This document shows positions 25,470 to 37,187 of a DNA stretch of 64,000 nucleotides, piece by piece (within the stretch, counting starts at the first letter, position 1; each line of letters begins with the position of its first letter). The notes below the pieces were generated by a model. That model worked only from the letters and a program-made list of their open reading frames with translations, made no database searches and had not been told where the DNA came from. The DNA is from Diabrotica undecimpunctata. Lineage: Eukaryota; Arthropoda; Insecta; Coleoptera; Chrysomelidae. A program made the position numbers and the translations under genes. The stretch is from assembly GCF_040954645.1 (NCBI RefSeq), contig NC_092804.1:92636862-92700861 (forward strand), written 5' to 3'.

Positions 25470-25861
25470 TTTTTAACGTAAGAGATAGAAAAGACAGTTA
25501 CCTTGTGAAATAAAAAGAGATGAAACTCGTATATGTGAGAAATAATCGATAGAAACTTATAATTTACATTACATTACATTACATTACCACTATCGATAGT
25601 CTCACACCTTTAGACGTTAGCTTCGAGCTAAATCACCTCGGTCATAATTATTATGTGTAACGTCTTATATGTGACGTATTTCCATTTTTTAATTTCGCAT
25701 AAAGTAAAAACTGATTGACCACAATAAAGCAAAAATGTGAATAAAATAATTTAATTAATAGTGATTATTTAATCTCAAGTTTTAAATTATTAACCAAGAA
25801 TAATTTCTAGTATGATTTGAACAGCAGCAGAACAATAACCCAAACTGTCACTAAATGATTA

Positions 25862-25935
25862 TAAAAGTCTGATGGATCAGAGATCAATGCACGAAGTTCT
25901 CATCCAGGCGCTCAGGGTTCGAATCCAACATGACG
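25862..25935 (+). other. tRNA-like module in the left part of the transposon
   Basis: An A-box-like gatggatcagagatca is followed about 35 bp later by the B box agggttcgaatccaac. T-rich sequence follows, as in the module of repeat A. Stems are imperfect; a tRNA pseudogene or SINE head is more likely than a working tRNA. Confidence 0.45.
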
Positions 25936-26209
25936 GTTTTACTTTTTGAAAAATTAAAATTTGAAATTATGCAGATATTATATAGTTTTGCTTTAAATCA
26001 CTAAACATTTATCTGTCTTTATTAGAAGTGTTTATAGTAAAACATGAAAATCTTATTGAAAAAACAATGTCGTACTTTCGAAAATAAAGTAAAAATTCTT
26101 CAAACATAAAAGAACGTTCTAAATAAATGTACTTACAAAAAATGTTTAAATAGATAGAAATTCTATAAAAATATTCTAAATAAACGTATTTTATTCTAAT
26201 GAAATGTAT

Positions 26210-27132
26210 TTACAAAAAATCTTCGAATAAGCCTCCATTAGCAGCAGAACAATAACCCAATCTATTATAAAAGTTTCGTCTAACATTAGTTAATGTTTCT
26301 GGACTAATACCTCTCATTGAATCAGATATCTTTTCTCTTAATTCTTGGAGAGAATTAGGCCTATCGTCTTCAATTCCATATAGTTTGGACTTGATATATC
26401 TCCACATAAAAAAATCACAAGGTGCAAGATCAGGTAATCTTGCAGGCCAAAAAATATCTCCGTAACCACTAATCAATCGATTAGGAGAAGTCGCACTGAG
26501 ATATTCACTGACGATGCGAGAATTATGTGCAGGACAACCATCGTGTTGAAACCATATGGAATCGAAAGGTATTGGTAAATTACGAAGGGCTGGGACAATT
26601 TGATTTTGCAGAAGTTCCAAGTATTTCCGCCCAGTCAACATACCGTCTATAAAAAATGGACCAATGACATGATTCCCTATTATGCCTCCCCAAACATTTA
26701 CTTTTCGAAGACGCTGGGTACGAGCGACAAATCTGTCGAGGATTTCCTCGAGACCAATACCGAGCATTCATTGAATTGTGACGGCCATGCAATGAAAACG
26801 TACATTCATCGGTGAACAAAACGTTCTCTAAAAATGTTCATCTTGATGTGACCCTTAGTTCCAAATCTAAATTTACCTCTCTTCGTCTACGAACTCCTCT
26901 TGGAGCGAACACGGATCCATAAGTAAAAAAAAATACGTATAATAGACTGAATTGTTGAACGTGCTGGAGCCGGCCTATTTGGAAACATATTTACAAATTG
27001 TTGTCTAATCATGTTGTCTGATAATCCATTCCATGCTAGACAACAATTTGCACTTTTTCCTCCTCGACCGTTAAAACCATTTTTACGAATTGTTTTTTCA
27101 ATAAAAAGTTTCTGTTTACCGTGCAAAAACAC
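26210..27132 (-). pseudogene. Tc1/mariner-like transposase, DD41D spacing, frameshifted
   Basis: The N-terminal part (27132-26887) contains a helix-turn-helix ending in FPNRPAPARSTIQ, a form common in insect transposases. The catalytic part has FTDEC (first Asp), WFQHDGCPAH (second Asp) and LPDLAPCDFFMW (third Asp). The last two Asp are separated by 41 residues rather than mariner's 34. A one-base frameshift near 26730 splits the first Asp from the rest, and the linker between DNA-binding and catalytic parts is too short, so an internal deletion is likely. Confidence 0.8.
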
Positions 27133-27499
27133 TTTTCGATATGTTATTATTTGACGGCTGAAGGCTTGATGATTTGGTTAGCTGTAAAGCAGGCAGCTGT
27201 TCGCGCGCATCCATTCCAATGTTCTCAATTGTTTTGAAAAGCATTACCTGTACAGAGGAATTGATATTAACACTGAGAATTTAGTGATGGATTTGACATT
27301 AAACAGTCTTCACCGGATTATTTTGCATTCACAACTGAAGACTGTAAAACTGGAATTGAATTTGAATTATTTTGTATTTCTATTTTATAACATTGGAATA
27401 AGAATAAATTGTAAATAATGAGTTTTTCGAAAACTTGTTACCTAATATGTATCATATTTTTTATTATTTTTTGATTGAATAAAACAAAAATTTTATCCT

Positions 27500-27572
27500 T
27501 GGTGTGAATTGAACCCCAATCTTCTTGTCAATAGACCACGTCTCTAACTATTACACCAATTCCACATACAAC
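27500..27572 (-). other. tRNA-like module in the right part of the transposon
   Basis: On the minus strand, ttggtgtaatagttagaga (A-box-like) and ggggttcaattcacacc (B-box-like) are spaced as in a tRNA, then a T-rich run follows. It points inward, opposite to the module at 25862-25935. Confidence 0.45.
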
Positions 27573-27862
27573 AATTGTTTTCGGACGGAACATACCTACC
27601 TTTAGTTTAGTCAAATATTTCAGTTGAGTTATTTTTATTATTAAATAAAAAGATTTATAATTTCAAATTGCTACTAATTAATGTTTTTTACTATAATATA
27701 TCTTAATTTATTCAATCATTTATTCTAACATCAGAACTTATTAAAATAAAATATTTTCGAGGTTATCCGTATAATTATGACTGAAGTCAAATAGCCACGT
27801 GTAAGAAATAGTTTATCTACTATCTCACAACTTAATCTGTCTTCTATCTTTTCCGCTATTTT

Positions 27863-27885
27863 GCCGGGTGGTAAGACACTCATCA

Positions 27886-27888
<3 letters not shown>
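27863..27888 (-). repeat. Right terminal inverted repeat
   Basis: Perfect inverted match to 25444-25469; followed directly by TA. Confidence 0.9.

Positions 27889-27936
<48 letters not shown>
27889..27936. repeat. (TA)n microsatellite
   Basis: Uninterrupted tract between the transposon end and the 5' LTR of gypsy element A. Confidence 0.95.
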
Positions 27937-27943
<7 letters not shown>

Positions 27944-29330
27944 GATCCCCAAATTTTAAATAAAATTAAAATCAAAAGACCATTAAAAAAAATCGAGAAC
28001 ACCCTGTATAGAGAAATAGTTTAGTAGTAAAATCATAAACCATTTACTGGGAACAACGTGAGTGGTTTCCGAATATGTGAATAAGTGATCTAGAAAGTTT
28101 TCTCCGATAAAAAGACAATACGGTTTGGACATGACCAGGTAGATTTAGTACACAACTATTTGAAATTTGCGGTTATAATAGATTGGAAAGTAATAAGTAA
28201 GGATTATTGGTTAATGAGTTTTCTCCTTTACAAAAGTTATAAAAAAAAATTCAAGGTCGTTTGCAGGAAAGTACTTTAACGTCAGGTAATTTTTGGAAAA
28301 ACCAAAAATTTAATGGACTAAGAAACCGATGATGCGTTTGATGAGAGGGAAGGTTTGTTTGGATTGGTTTGAGATGGATAAAGAAGAAGGGGGTGAAAAG
28401 CTTGCCGGGAATGAAATAAGGGAAAAGAAGGACATTGTGAGTTGAACATCGAGAGAGACCGGTTCCGGTGAAAACATTTTTTTGAGAATTTATAACAAGT
28501 AGTGCTCAGTGTTTGTGTGGAAAATTAAGCAGCCATTGTGGTAAGCAGAGACGAGTTCCAGTAGAAATAGAGGCATTACTGTAAGTACAAACAGATATAT
28601 TTTCGTTGTGTCTGAGAGGAAGCAGTTTGTTTGTCTTGGAGTTTGGAGCTTGTGGTAAAGACATCACGACATTTTCACATACTGTTTTTATTTTTCTTTT
28701 ATTATCAAAAGAAACAGCAGGCGTAATAGCGAGCAGGGAAATTGGTAGGATCCGGGAAGTACATTGCGATCTGGTCTGGGCACAATCTAAGCAGAATCAA
28801 GGGAAGATTAAATAAATTCTATAAAGACATTCTATCACGACCATCTATCAACATTCATGTCAATTGTTTGTAATTTGCAATATTTTTATAGTTAAGGCAA
28901 GAAGTCAAGGAACCAATAATTCTTTCTAAAATTTTTATATTAAGAGATATTTGATTTAGAAATATGTGTACTTAATTTTTATTGATCATTAAGGGATGTG
29001 TGATATGGATGATTGATTATTTTTTTATTCTATTTATAGTGTATGGTGTAAGATTTATCCTCAACGGAATTTTAAATTAATTGGATATATTTTAAAATAA
29101 AGGACAATTATTTTAATATCAGAATTGATTGTCTATTATTTCTTTTTTATTTTTGTTGATCTTTCTTAAATGGAACTAGCAGAAGATACTTTGAAGCCAC
29201 GTTTTAATTTAAAAAAAAAATATTTTTAGCCCTGAGATATTCTTTGCTTTTGATTTGTTTGATAAAGATAAATTTATTACATTTCAGACTATATAAGTAG
29301 ATTTACAATTATAAGCAAATCACAACAACT
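27937..29330 (+). repeat. 5' LTR of element A
   Basis: Homologous to 44078-44823 over its first part. Its first two bases (AG, inferred from the 3' LTR) are lost in the TA microsatellite. It ends caacaact before ggcccccagaacgtg. LTR ends AGTT and AACT are inverted copies of each other. A tatataag box lies near 29291. Confidence 0.7.
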
Positions 29331-29346
29331 GGCCCCCAGAACGTGA
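29331..29346 (+). promoter_or_regulatory. Probable primer-binding site of element A
   Basis: ggcccccagaacgtg directly follows the LTR end. Position fits a tRNA primer site; I did not match it to a particular tRNA. The leader to the gag ATG at 29661 has no other feature. Confidence 0.5.
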
Positions 29347-29660
29347 GGGTGATAAAAAAGTATTACTAGTTACATTTGGAAAGAGATACAATTTGAAAAA
29401 TAAAAACAACAGGTGGTTATAGTTTTTTTTTGGTCAAGTGAATAATAATTTGGTACATTTTTTAGGACATTTAAAATTTTTATCTAAATTTACATTTTCT
29501 AAGAATTTATTTAATTTTTTTTTATTGACGTTTGATACCATTTTGAAAATTTTTGACGAATATTTATATTTGGGTGAACGGAGGATTTGCCGTATTTGCA
29601 ACAAATCGAGGAAATTTAAAGTTGGCATTTGGCGGGGATAATATTTCAAGAGATAAACAA

Positions 29661-31165
29661 ATGGCTGTAACGAGAAGCAAAAGTAAAGAAAACAAGAAAC
29701 AAGAAGAACATTTAGAACAAGAAGAACATTTAGAACAAGAAGACATTTTCGAAACAACAATTATGGAGAGAAAAAGTCAGGAATTATCAGGATTAGAGAA
29801 AATATTACAACTGATGCAAATACAATCACAAAAAATGGATAGAAATCAACAAGAAACCTCAAAGAAAATAGAGGAATCACAACAACAAATAAAACAAACA
29901 ATGGAAGAATTCACACAATAAATAAAAATCAACAGGAAACAAAAAAAACCATAGAGGAGAACAACAAAAAAATGGAGGAATGCATAGAAAAGTATGAAAA
30001 GGAAATAAAAGGATGTTTGACAATGATGAAGAACGAGATGGGACAGCAAAAAATGAGAAATAAAGATCAAATGAAAGAACAAGAAACAAAAATTCAAAAT
30101 AAAATGAATGAGATAAAGAACGATCATAAAAAGGAGCTAGAGAACTTGGAAATCAAATTTGAAAATGCGTTACAAGAAGACAAGCGAGAAATAGAAGAAA
30201 AAGTTAAGCAGAACGAAAGACAAATTGCGGAAATCAAAACGCAACAAAATTTTGGAGAAAGAAGGGAAATGCTTATCCATAGTACAGATGATGTGAAAAT
30301 AAGGTTTGGCGGGGACGTAAAAAAATTACACCCAGTAATTTTCATAAATAATTTAAAAAAGAAAGTGCGGTACATCGGTAACTTCGAAACAGCCAAAGAA
30401 ACGATAAGGAACCATCTTAAAGATGAGGCGAGTTTATGGTTTGACAGTAAAGAAGAGGAATTTACCAATTGGGAAAACTTTGAGAAAAGATTTTTGAACT
30501 ATTTCTGGGGCCAAATACAGCAATTGGAGATCATTCAACTGCAGAACGAAAAATATATTGAAAAGTTGGGAGTATCAGAAGAAGCCTATGCTTTACAGAT
30601 CTACAACAACGGCAAACATTTAGAGTACAATTATTCATCGGAACAATTGGTAGAATTGATTGCCAGACAGTTTGAGGAAACATTAGAAGCTCACATCACT
30701 TTGCAAAATTACAAAGACATTGATAGTCTCTGTCAATTTTAAAAATAAAGATAATCACATTTACGAGACAGAAAAACTAGAAGACCACAAGAAATGCAGG
30801 AAAACGGAGATAGGAGACAAAATTATCGTCAAGACCGACCTAAAAGAGAATTTATCCCGAGAAGAGAATACGAAAATAGAGAAAACAGAAGAGAGAGATA
30901 CGAATCCAGGAACCAGCAAGGAAACCGAGACAGATACAGAGAAAACCAGAATAGAAATACATACACAGACTATAAAGAAAATAACAATTACAGGAGGACA
31001 AATGAACAAGGAGATCGGGACAACAGATACAACTCCGAAAGGCCAGGAGGAGTGAGAAGAGAGGTAAATAACATACAAATAGAAGAATACGGGGAAGAGA
31101 GACAATGCGAGGACAGAAGAAGTACAGAAAGACAACAGGAGGATTTTCGCGAAGGCGCGCACTAA
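29661..31165 (+). pseudogene. Element A Gag
   Basis: ATG at 29661 opens a Glu/Lys/Gln-rich coiled-coil protein with a repeated EEHLEQ phrase. A TAA at 29919 and a shift lead to 29972-30742, which holds the rest of the coiled coil and a Ty3/gypsy capsid-like region (WFDSKEEEFTNWENFEKRFL). After another stop, 30794-31165 encodes a strongly Arg/Asn/Glu-rich tail, probably RNA-binding in place of a zinc knuckle. The nucleocapsid role of that tail is inferred from composition and position. Confidence 0.65.
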
Positions 31166-31190
31166 AAACAAAGAAAAACACCGGAATTTT

Positions 31191-31607
31191 TTGTCACCCA
31201 AAGGAATTTATAAAACTCGCAGGACTAAGGACAAAGAAAATGGATCAAATTTAAAATATGTAAACGGGTTTATAAATGAAACACCCATAAAAATTTTGAT
31301 AGATTCGGGTTCTGAAATCTCGCTGGTAAATAGAAAGTTGATAGAAGTTAATTTGAAAAATTTAATTTATAAAATACCTAGGGTAAATTTAGTGGGCGCG
31401 AATAAACGAACTTTAGCAACGATAAATGAAGTGATACGATTGGGAAAGAAATTTTTTTCACTACAATGTGTGATAATGCCAAATATATCGCATGATATGA
31501 TAGTAGGAGTAGACGAATTATCGGAAAAGCATATAGTGTTGGATTTTAATAATAAAACCATGAAAATCGAGAATGAAGTGATAGAATTGGAAGAAAAAAT
31601 TGGATAA
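31191..31607 (+). pseudogene. Element A aspartic protease region
   Basis: The frame contains ILIDSGSEISLVN near the N-terminal third; DSGS is an accepted variant of the protease active-site triplet. A MIVGVDELSEKH block follows, as expected for the flap/C-terminal half. It would mature Gag and Pol. The frame ends at 31607, before an acidic linker with a four-fold repeat. Confidence 0.7.
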
Positions 31608-31734
31608 GGACAAGGACAATGAAACACGGAATATAGATAAAGCGGATGAAAAAAGAATAGTAGAAATGAATTTGGCAACGAAACAAGGACAAAGAAACCT
31701 GAGAAGGTGCAAGCAGAGAAGAATAAAAGAAGTT

Positions 31735-31935
31735 AATGCCTGGCATTCCTCAAAAGAGACGAGTCCAGAAGAAGAAGAAAAGGAAAAGATAGAAGAATTT
31801 AAAGAATGGAATTCCTCAAAAGAGATGTTACCAGAAAAAGTCAACGCATGACATTCCTCATATGAGACAAGCCCAGAAAAGGAAAGGATAGAAGAAATTA
31901 AAGAATGGATTTCCTCAAAAAAGAGTTTAGAAGAA
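31735..31935 (+). repeat. Four imperfect repeats encoding W-x-S-S-K-E phrases
   Basis: tggcattcctcaaaagaga and close variants occur at about 31740, 31807, 31850 and 31906, with Pro-Glu and Glu/Lys-rich spacers. They lie between protease and RT of element A and look like an expanded acidic linker. Confidence 0.75.
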
Positions 31936-32149
31936 GAAAAAGAAAAGGAAAGAAAGTTAAAAGAAGACAGTCATACATGGGATGTATGGAATCCAGGGAG
32001 CATAAACGAAAAGCGAGATGATAAGTTAGAAACAACGGTATTTGAAGAAGAAGTGTATGCAAACGAGGACACCGAATACGCGGTAAATACATATGTAGGA
32101 TACGGAGAACGAAAGAGAACTAATTTGCGGAGAAGGGCAAGAAAAGGAG

Positions 32150-33513
32150 ATGCGTTTGATGTTAAAAAACTACGAAAATTTAATAAACGAAGAAAATAGA
32201 GTGGCCAGAAATTACGAGCATACATTTGAGGTGAAAAATTTGGGAAATTTTCGTTCAAAAACATACCCCATCCCGTATAAATATCGACAAGACGTGAAAA
32301 GAGAAATCGAGAAAATGTTGGAAGATCAGATTATAGAGAGATGTGATTCACCCTATGTCAATCCAATAGTGATAGTGAAGAAAAGCAGTGGAGATTTAAG
32401 GCTATGTTTAGATGCGAGAAACATCAACCAGCATACAGTATCCCAATATGAATCACCATTAAATATTGAGGCTATTTTTGGAAGAATAACTGGGTCACAT
32501 ATTTTTTTCAAAATTGATTTAAAACATAGTTTTTACTTGATTCCATTAGCAGAAAAATGCCGAAATTATACAGCTTTTTCAATTGATGGATAGTATATCG
32601 TTTCAAGGTAGTGCCTTTTGGATTGCAAAGTGCATGCGCAGCACTGGTGAGAGCTCTGCACACCATTCTCAACCGTCATGAAGATTTTATTGTCCACTAT
32701 ATAGACGATTTATTGATTTTTTCTCCGGATACGCAAAGTCATTTGAAACCCATTAAATTGGTGCTGGAAGAATTGGATCAGGCTGGTTTAAAACTAAACA
32801 TAGAAAAATGCCATTTTTTCCAAAAGGAAGTAGTGTATTTGGGGTTTAAACTGGACACGAGCGGAATTACTCTAGCGGAAGACCGAGTAAATTTAATAAA
32901 TGATTATCCGAGACCGAAAAATTTGAAAACTTTGAGAGGTTTTCTCGGAATGGTGAATTACTTTAAAAAACTAATCCCAGACATAAGCGAGAAACAAATG
33001 CCGCTAATTAAATTACTAAAAAAAGGAATTAGATGGAATTGGAAGGAAGAACAAGGAAAAGCTTTCTCAAGATTAAAAGAAGAGTTCTCGAAAGAAATCA
33101 AGGTGTATCATCCTATTTACCACCAACCACTTATTCTGAGAACCGATGCTTCAATTCAAAAATTTGCTGGGGTTTTATCACAAATACAGAATGAACAGGA
33201 AGTCCCGATATGTTTTATTTCTCGAGTAACGAAAACACATGAAAGAAAATATAGCGTTACTGAACTCGAATTCGCGAGTGTACTATTTTGTGTTGAGAAG
33301 CAACGATTCTACCTATTGGGAGCGAAATTTACAATCGAGACGGATCATGCCGCTTTAGTCCACATCATGAAGAATCGATTAGTAAATAACAGAATACATC
33401 GAGGAATTTTGTTACTACAAGAGTACGATTTTGAATTCAAGTACATGAGAGGAAAGGACAACATCAAACCTGATGCTTTAACCCGGGATGAAGAAACAGG
33501 AAAAAAGGATTGA
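32150..33513 (+). pseudogene. Element A reverse transcriptase and RNase H
   Basis: The RT starts in one frame (to 32593; DLRLCLDARNIN block and FFKIDLKH as motif A) and continues one frame over at 32611 with VPFGLQSACAAL and the catalytic YIDDLLIF (about 32698). The thumb, connection and RNase H follow (LRTDASIQKFAGVLS, TVTELE-type block, ETDHAALVHI). A stop and shift at 32590-32615 is the main defect; catalytic Asp residues are present. The C-terminal end reads a KPDALTR block before integrase. Confidence 0.85.
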
Positions 33514-33551
33514 TTGAATAGCATGTACAACCGGTTGTAGGTTTAAACCGA

Positions 33552-34434
33552 TTGGCACAAGAAGACGGTATTTTCTCGCTTAATGAAATAAGAAGGAATC
33601 AAGAAGGTTTGGAGGAAAAGGATAAAAGAAGAGCAGAAAGAGAAGACGATATTTTCTTTAAAAGAATTGAAGGAAAAGAATTATATTTGGTGACACCAAC
33701 ACTGGCCGAGAAACTGATGGAAAACCTACATGTAAATAACGGACATATTGGAGCCCGGAAAGTATGGTTAGTTTTCCGTGAAAATTATATTTGTCGACAA
33801 GATTATTGTATAGCTAAGAAGATGGCCCAAAAGTGCAGTAAATGTCAAAGATATAAAAGTAAGAATTACAAAAATGAAAATGTCGCCAAAAACATCGTAT
33901 CCCGAAACAAATTGGACATCGTAGCAATCGATATGTTGAGTGATTTAAGAGGTAACAAAATTTCTTCGTATTGCTACAGATGGACAACATAATCGATGGG
34001 ACAGAAAAATAACAGAAATAGAAAAATATTTAAATACGATCCCGAGCACGGTGACAAAAGAAACCCCGGAATATGTTATGAAAGGAATAATGCCAGAGAG
34101 GCCGTGGGAAGATACAAACATCCGAGAATATCAACAAGTTTTGGAATTGGTGCGGAGAAGACTGCAAAGAAGTAATGAGAAATACGTCCAAAGACAGGAC
34201 CGTAACAGGAAAAGAAGGCCCGTCACTTTTCAGGTTGGCGAAAAGGTGCTGGTGAGAGCTCTGAGAGTATCCAACATCACCAACAATGTTTGTGCTAAGC
34301 TAATGCCGGTGTTTGAGGGTGCATATATCGTAAATAATGAAAACGGTGTAAATAGTTATGTCCTGAGACATATGGACTCTGAAAGAATCAGAGGAATTTT
34401 CAATATTCACGATGTATACAAATATCATGAATAG
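33552..34434 (+). pseudogene. Element A integrase with deleted catalytic core
   Basis: The zinc domain is legible (HVNNGH, then CSKCQRYKSK) and the first catalytic Asp lies in VAIDML. About 10 residues later the sequence jumps to a region normally found after the third catalytic residue (NTIPSTVTKETPEYVMKG). The second Asp and the Glu are therefore missing, and a deletion of some 100 residues at about 33965-33995 is inferred. The C-terminal part (34051-34434) has a basic stretch and a MPVFEGAYIV block like the GPY/F module. It cannot be active. Confidence 0.8.
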
Positions 34435-34573
34435 AAAACGAAAAGGTTTTTTTAAGTAGAAATAAAATTTTTGATTTAAGGAATTTGGGTAATCTCATTA
34501 GTTTGAAATTAAGTGTTGACGCGAGAAAATTTGTTGCATATGCGGAAAATTTTCATCTTTTCACCAGGCGGGG
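34435..34573 (+). promoter_or_regulatory. Element A 3' untranslated end and purine tract
   Basis: Non-coding stretch ending aggcgggg, which becomes the plus-strand priming tract once element B is ignored. The last four G are duplicated on the other side of B (44074-44077). Confidence 0.7.
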
Positions 34574-36261
34574 TGTGGCGTACAAAACCGAATCTATATA
34601 AAAAAAATTACAAAATGTACCAAATATAAATCAGACGTACACCCGGAAAGAAAAGTACTATACGGTGACAGTCTGGGAATGGCTCGCGGCTAGACAAAAC
34701 AGTGGAGATGGTCGTGCGGTCCACAAAACAAAAAAATCCGAAGTTATATCAGGGGCGCCAGGTAAATTGGCCCACAGCCTTCCCTACGTTATTATTCAAT
34801 AAACCACCAACTTACCAATAGGTTTACTACTAAAATACTAAGTAACAGTATACAACCTGAATAAATAAAAAAATAAATGAAATTGTCAGATTAGAATTTA
34901 GTCAATTTTAATAAATAGATTCCCAAGATAGTTAAAAATAAATACATATTACAATATTATTTAACTTTACCATAGGCTTAATAAAAAAATAATATAAAAA
35001 TGCGGCTTCTACTTGCCTAACAAAAATTCATAAGTTATTTCTATTTAACAGAACAAAATGAAAGGTAAGACGTATCAAAAGTACCGGACGCTAAGGGGTG
35101 TGCGGTTCAATACCAACCAAAAAAAATAATTAACGCAAATAGGACACCACGTGAGCTCAAGTGCGTGCGCAGAAAATAATATAAAAAAATAAATCTCAAA
35201 TATATAACCCCCCCTTAGACGCAGTTTACAAAATTAAAATAGGTATGTGTAAATATTGAATTAATAAAATAAACCGCAAATTATCTTTAAAAAAATCTGT
35301 AAAGTATTTGTAAATATGAAAATAAAAACTAACAGCAAATAATCTTTAAAAAAAAACTATTGTATTCCGCAAACCAAATTAGACGGCGCTTAAATCTTCC
35401 GTTGAAAATTAATTATTGATCCATACCTCGAATTTTCATATACTTCACCGCGTGGAATTCCAGTTATAGTTCAGCGTGTCTTCAATCCAAAATCCCATAC
35501 GATTGCCGATGTACATAGACTTGTGTGACAATGTTGAAAAGTTGGAAATTACAGCCAGACGGAAAAATACGAAGAAGAAGAAGCAGAAAAAAAAACAAAC
35601 AAACCAACCAACCCCTTCTTAGCCAGATTAGGGGTTTGAAATATCCCAAATTGGACCGAAGCGTAGCCGGCTATTTGGACTCGTGATTAAGGCTAATTTC
35701 TTGATCTAAATACGACTCCCGGTATTCACGTGTACTGTAGATCCGCTTTTTTTAGCGAAATTGTGGATATTCCAAAAAAAACCCTTCCACGAAGGCAGCA
35801 AATCCCCTTGAATATCCACACGGTTCGGACTAGTCCAGATCCCACATGGAACAGCAGCAAAAGCAAAAAACAAAATGCCGTTTTTAATCTAGCCCAACCT
35901 TTCAGTTACACCGTCAAACCTGGAATCACTTTCTTTCCGTCGTCTTTCCGAACACTTGACAACTTGACACACGGAGGTCACCGAATAATACCGAGATTCA
36001 AAAATTTCGATTTTATGATCCCAATTCTTCCAAGATAACTCTAGAAAGAACGATCTAAATTAGTTTCTTCACAAAAAAGAGGACGTGTTCCCTTAACTTC
36101 AGCACAATTTGCCAGACATTACCCCTATTTGAAAATTACTAATTTTATTTTCGCCACCTTGCTTATAATATATTATAGGCAACCGCTCTTACACGTCCTG
36201 AATTATTTAAATTTTGATAAAATAGAGGTGGGACTTTCTACTTTAAATTTGGAACGTAACA
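34574..36261 (-). repeat. Element B 3' LTR (left copy)
   Basis: Read on the minus strand, begins TGTTACGTTCC and ends TACGCCACA. It carries a plus-strand open frame of 102 codons (35730-36038), identical in the other LTR, that resembles nothing I know. Confidence 0.92.
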
Positions 36262-37187
36262 ACACCTCCCTTTCCCAGAGGAAAATTTACGAGGAAAAAC
36301 TAGACGAAGAAAATTTTCCCTCGCGCTAGCGACACACTACCTAAACTCCGAGCGAAGTCCACAACACAATCATCATCCACACCGTCTTCACCATGCGCAA
36401 GTACTTGGACAACGAAAGACATACCAATCTCAAACCACACGCACAAAGCAACAACTTACTTACAACACTTACTCCACTTCCACACAACAGTCATCTCTCA
36501 TCGTATGAGATCAAGTAGAATAGTTTCAAATTCCAACGTCAATCTGACAACACTGATTAGGTCGGTTACTGGATGTTGCCCTTATTCGCGACCTCCCAGC
36601 TCTGGGGCATCGCTAGTACTTCACTATACCTCGCATAACATGAGTCCATAAGAAACTCTCCACCATTCCACTCTTACTGATACTGCGAGAAACATCTACC
36701 GAAACAGTAGTGTAATTCCAATTGTTCATTAAAATAAAAATGAGATAGGTCTTCCAGAATTTAAATCCGTATACAACGAAATTTAGTGAATCATCCAAAA
36801 CTAAGCTATTATAAAACAAGATTCACCAAAACATAATTATGTGGCTTCGAAAAAATCCCAATTAAATAGAATGGCTTACTAACATCAAAACAAATCCCAA
36901 CGCCATATCATCGAAGACAACATATTTCTGACCAAACCTAAGTGACATTCAATTCCATAAATCAAAAGAAATTAAGGCTACCGCAACCCTACGACTTCGT
37001 ATTGGCTACCTAACACAAAAAAAAACGAATCGGTTGACCATCCAAATACATCCTAAGAACCGATCATAGCCAACACTCAGTCATCCTTTCACGGACACAA
37101 CAAAAAAAAATAAATACAACCAATTTCAGAAGACTAACTAAATTTACTTAGACTAGACAAAACTTTGCTAGTCCGTTCTACTCCGAC
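36262..37187 (-). other. Element B 3' untranslated region with purine tract
   Basis: 926 bp between the pol stop and the 3' LTR with no supported ORF. The last bases before the LTR on the minus strand are gggaaagggaggtg, a good plus-strand priming tract. Confidence 0.75.

Larger units (their letters stand above)
25444..27888 (-). mobile_element. Tc1/mariner-like transposon with 26-bp TIRs and DD41D transposase
   Basis: Perfect 26-bp inverted repeats begin cagtgatgagtgtcttacca at both ends (25444-25469 and 27863-27888), with imperfect similarity further in. TA lies on each side, as expected for this superfamily. The 2445-bp element holds one broken transposase gene on the minus strand and a tRNA-like module toward each end. 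The right TA is followed by a TA microsatellite, the left by the mariner terminus. Confidence 0.85.

Noticed and set aside
25545..25612. Short ATTAC repeat and ctatcgatag palindrome as a possible regulatory site
   Set aside because: Too short and isolated inside a transposon to distinguish from chance.
30761..31201. Minus-strand frames of over 100 codons opposite element A gag
   Set aside because: They mirror the biased Arg/Glu-rich codons of the sense strand and show no domain.
35730..36038. 102-codon plus-strand frame inside the element B LTR, identical in the other LTR (43542-43850)
   Set aside because: Identity follows from LTR identity; the product resembles nothing known and lies antisense to the element.
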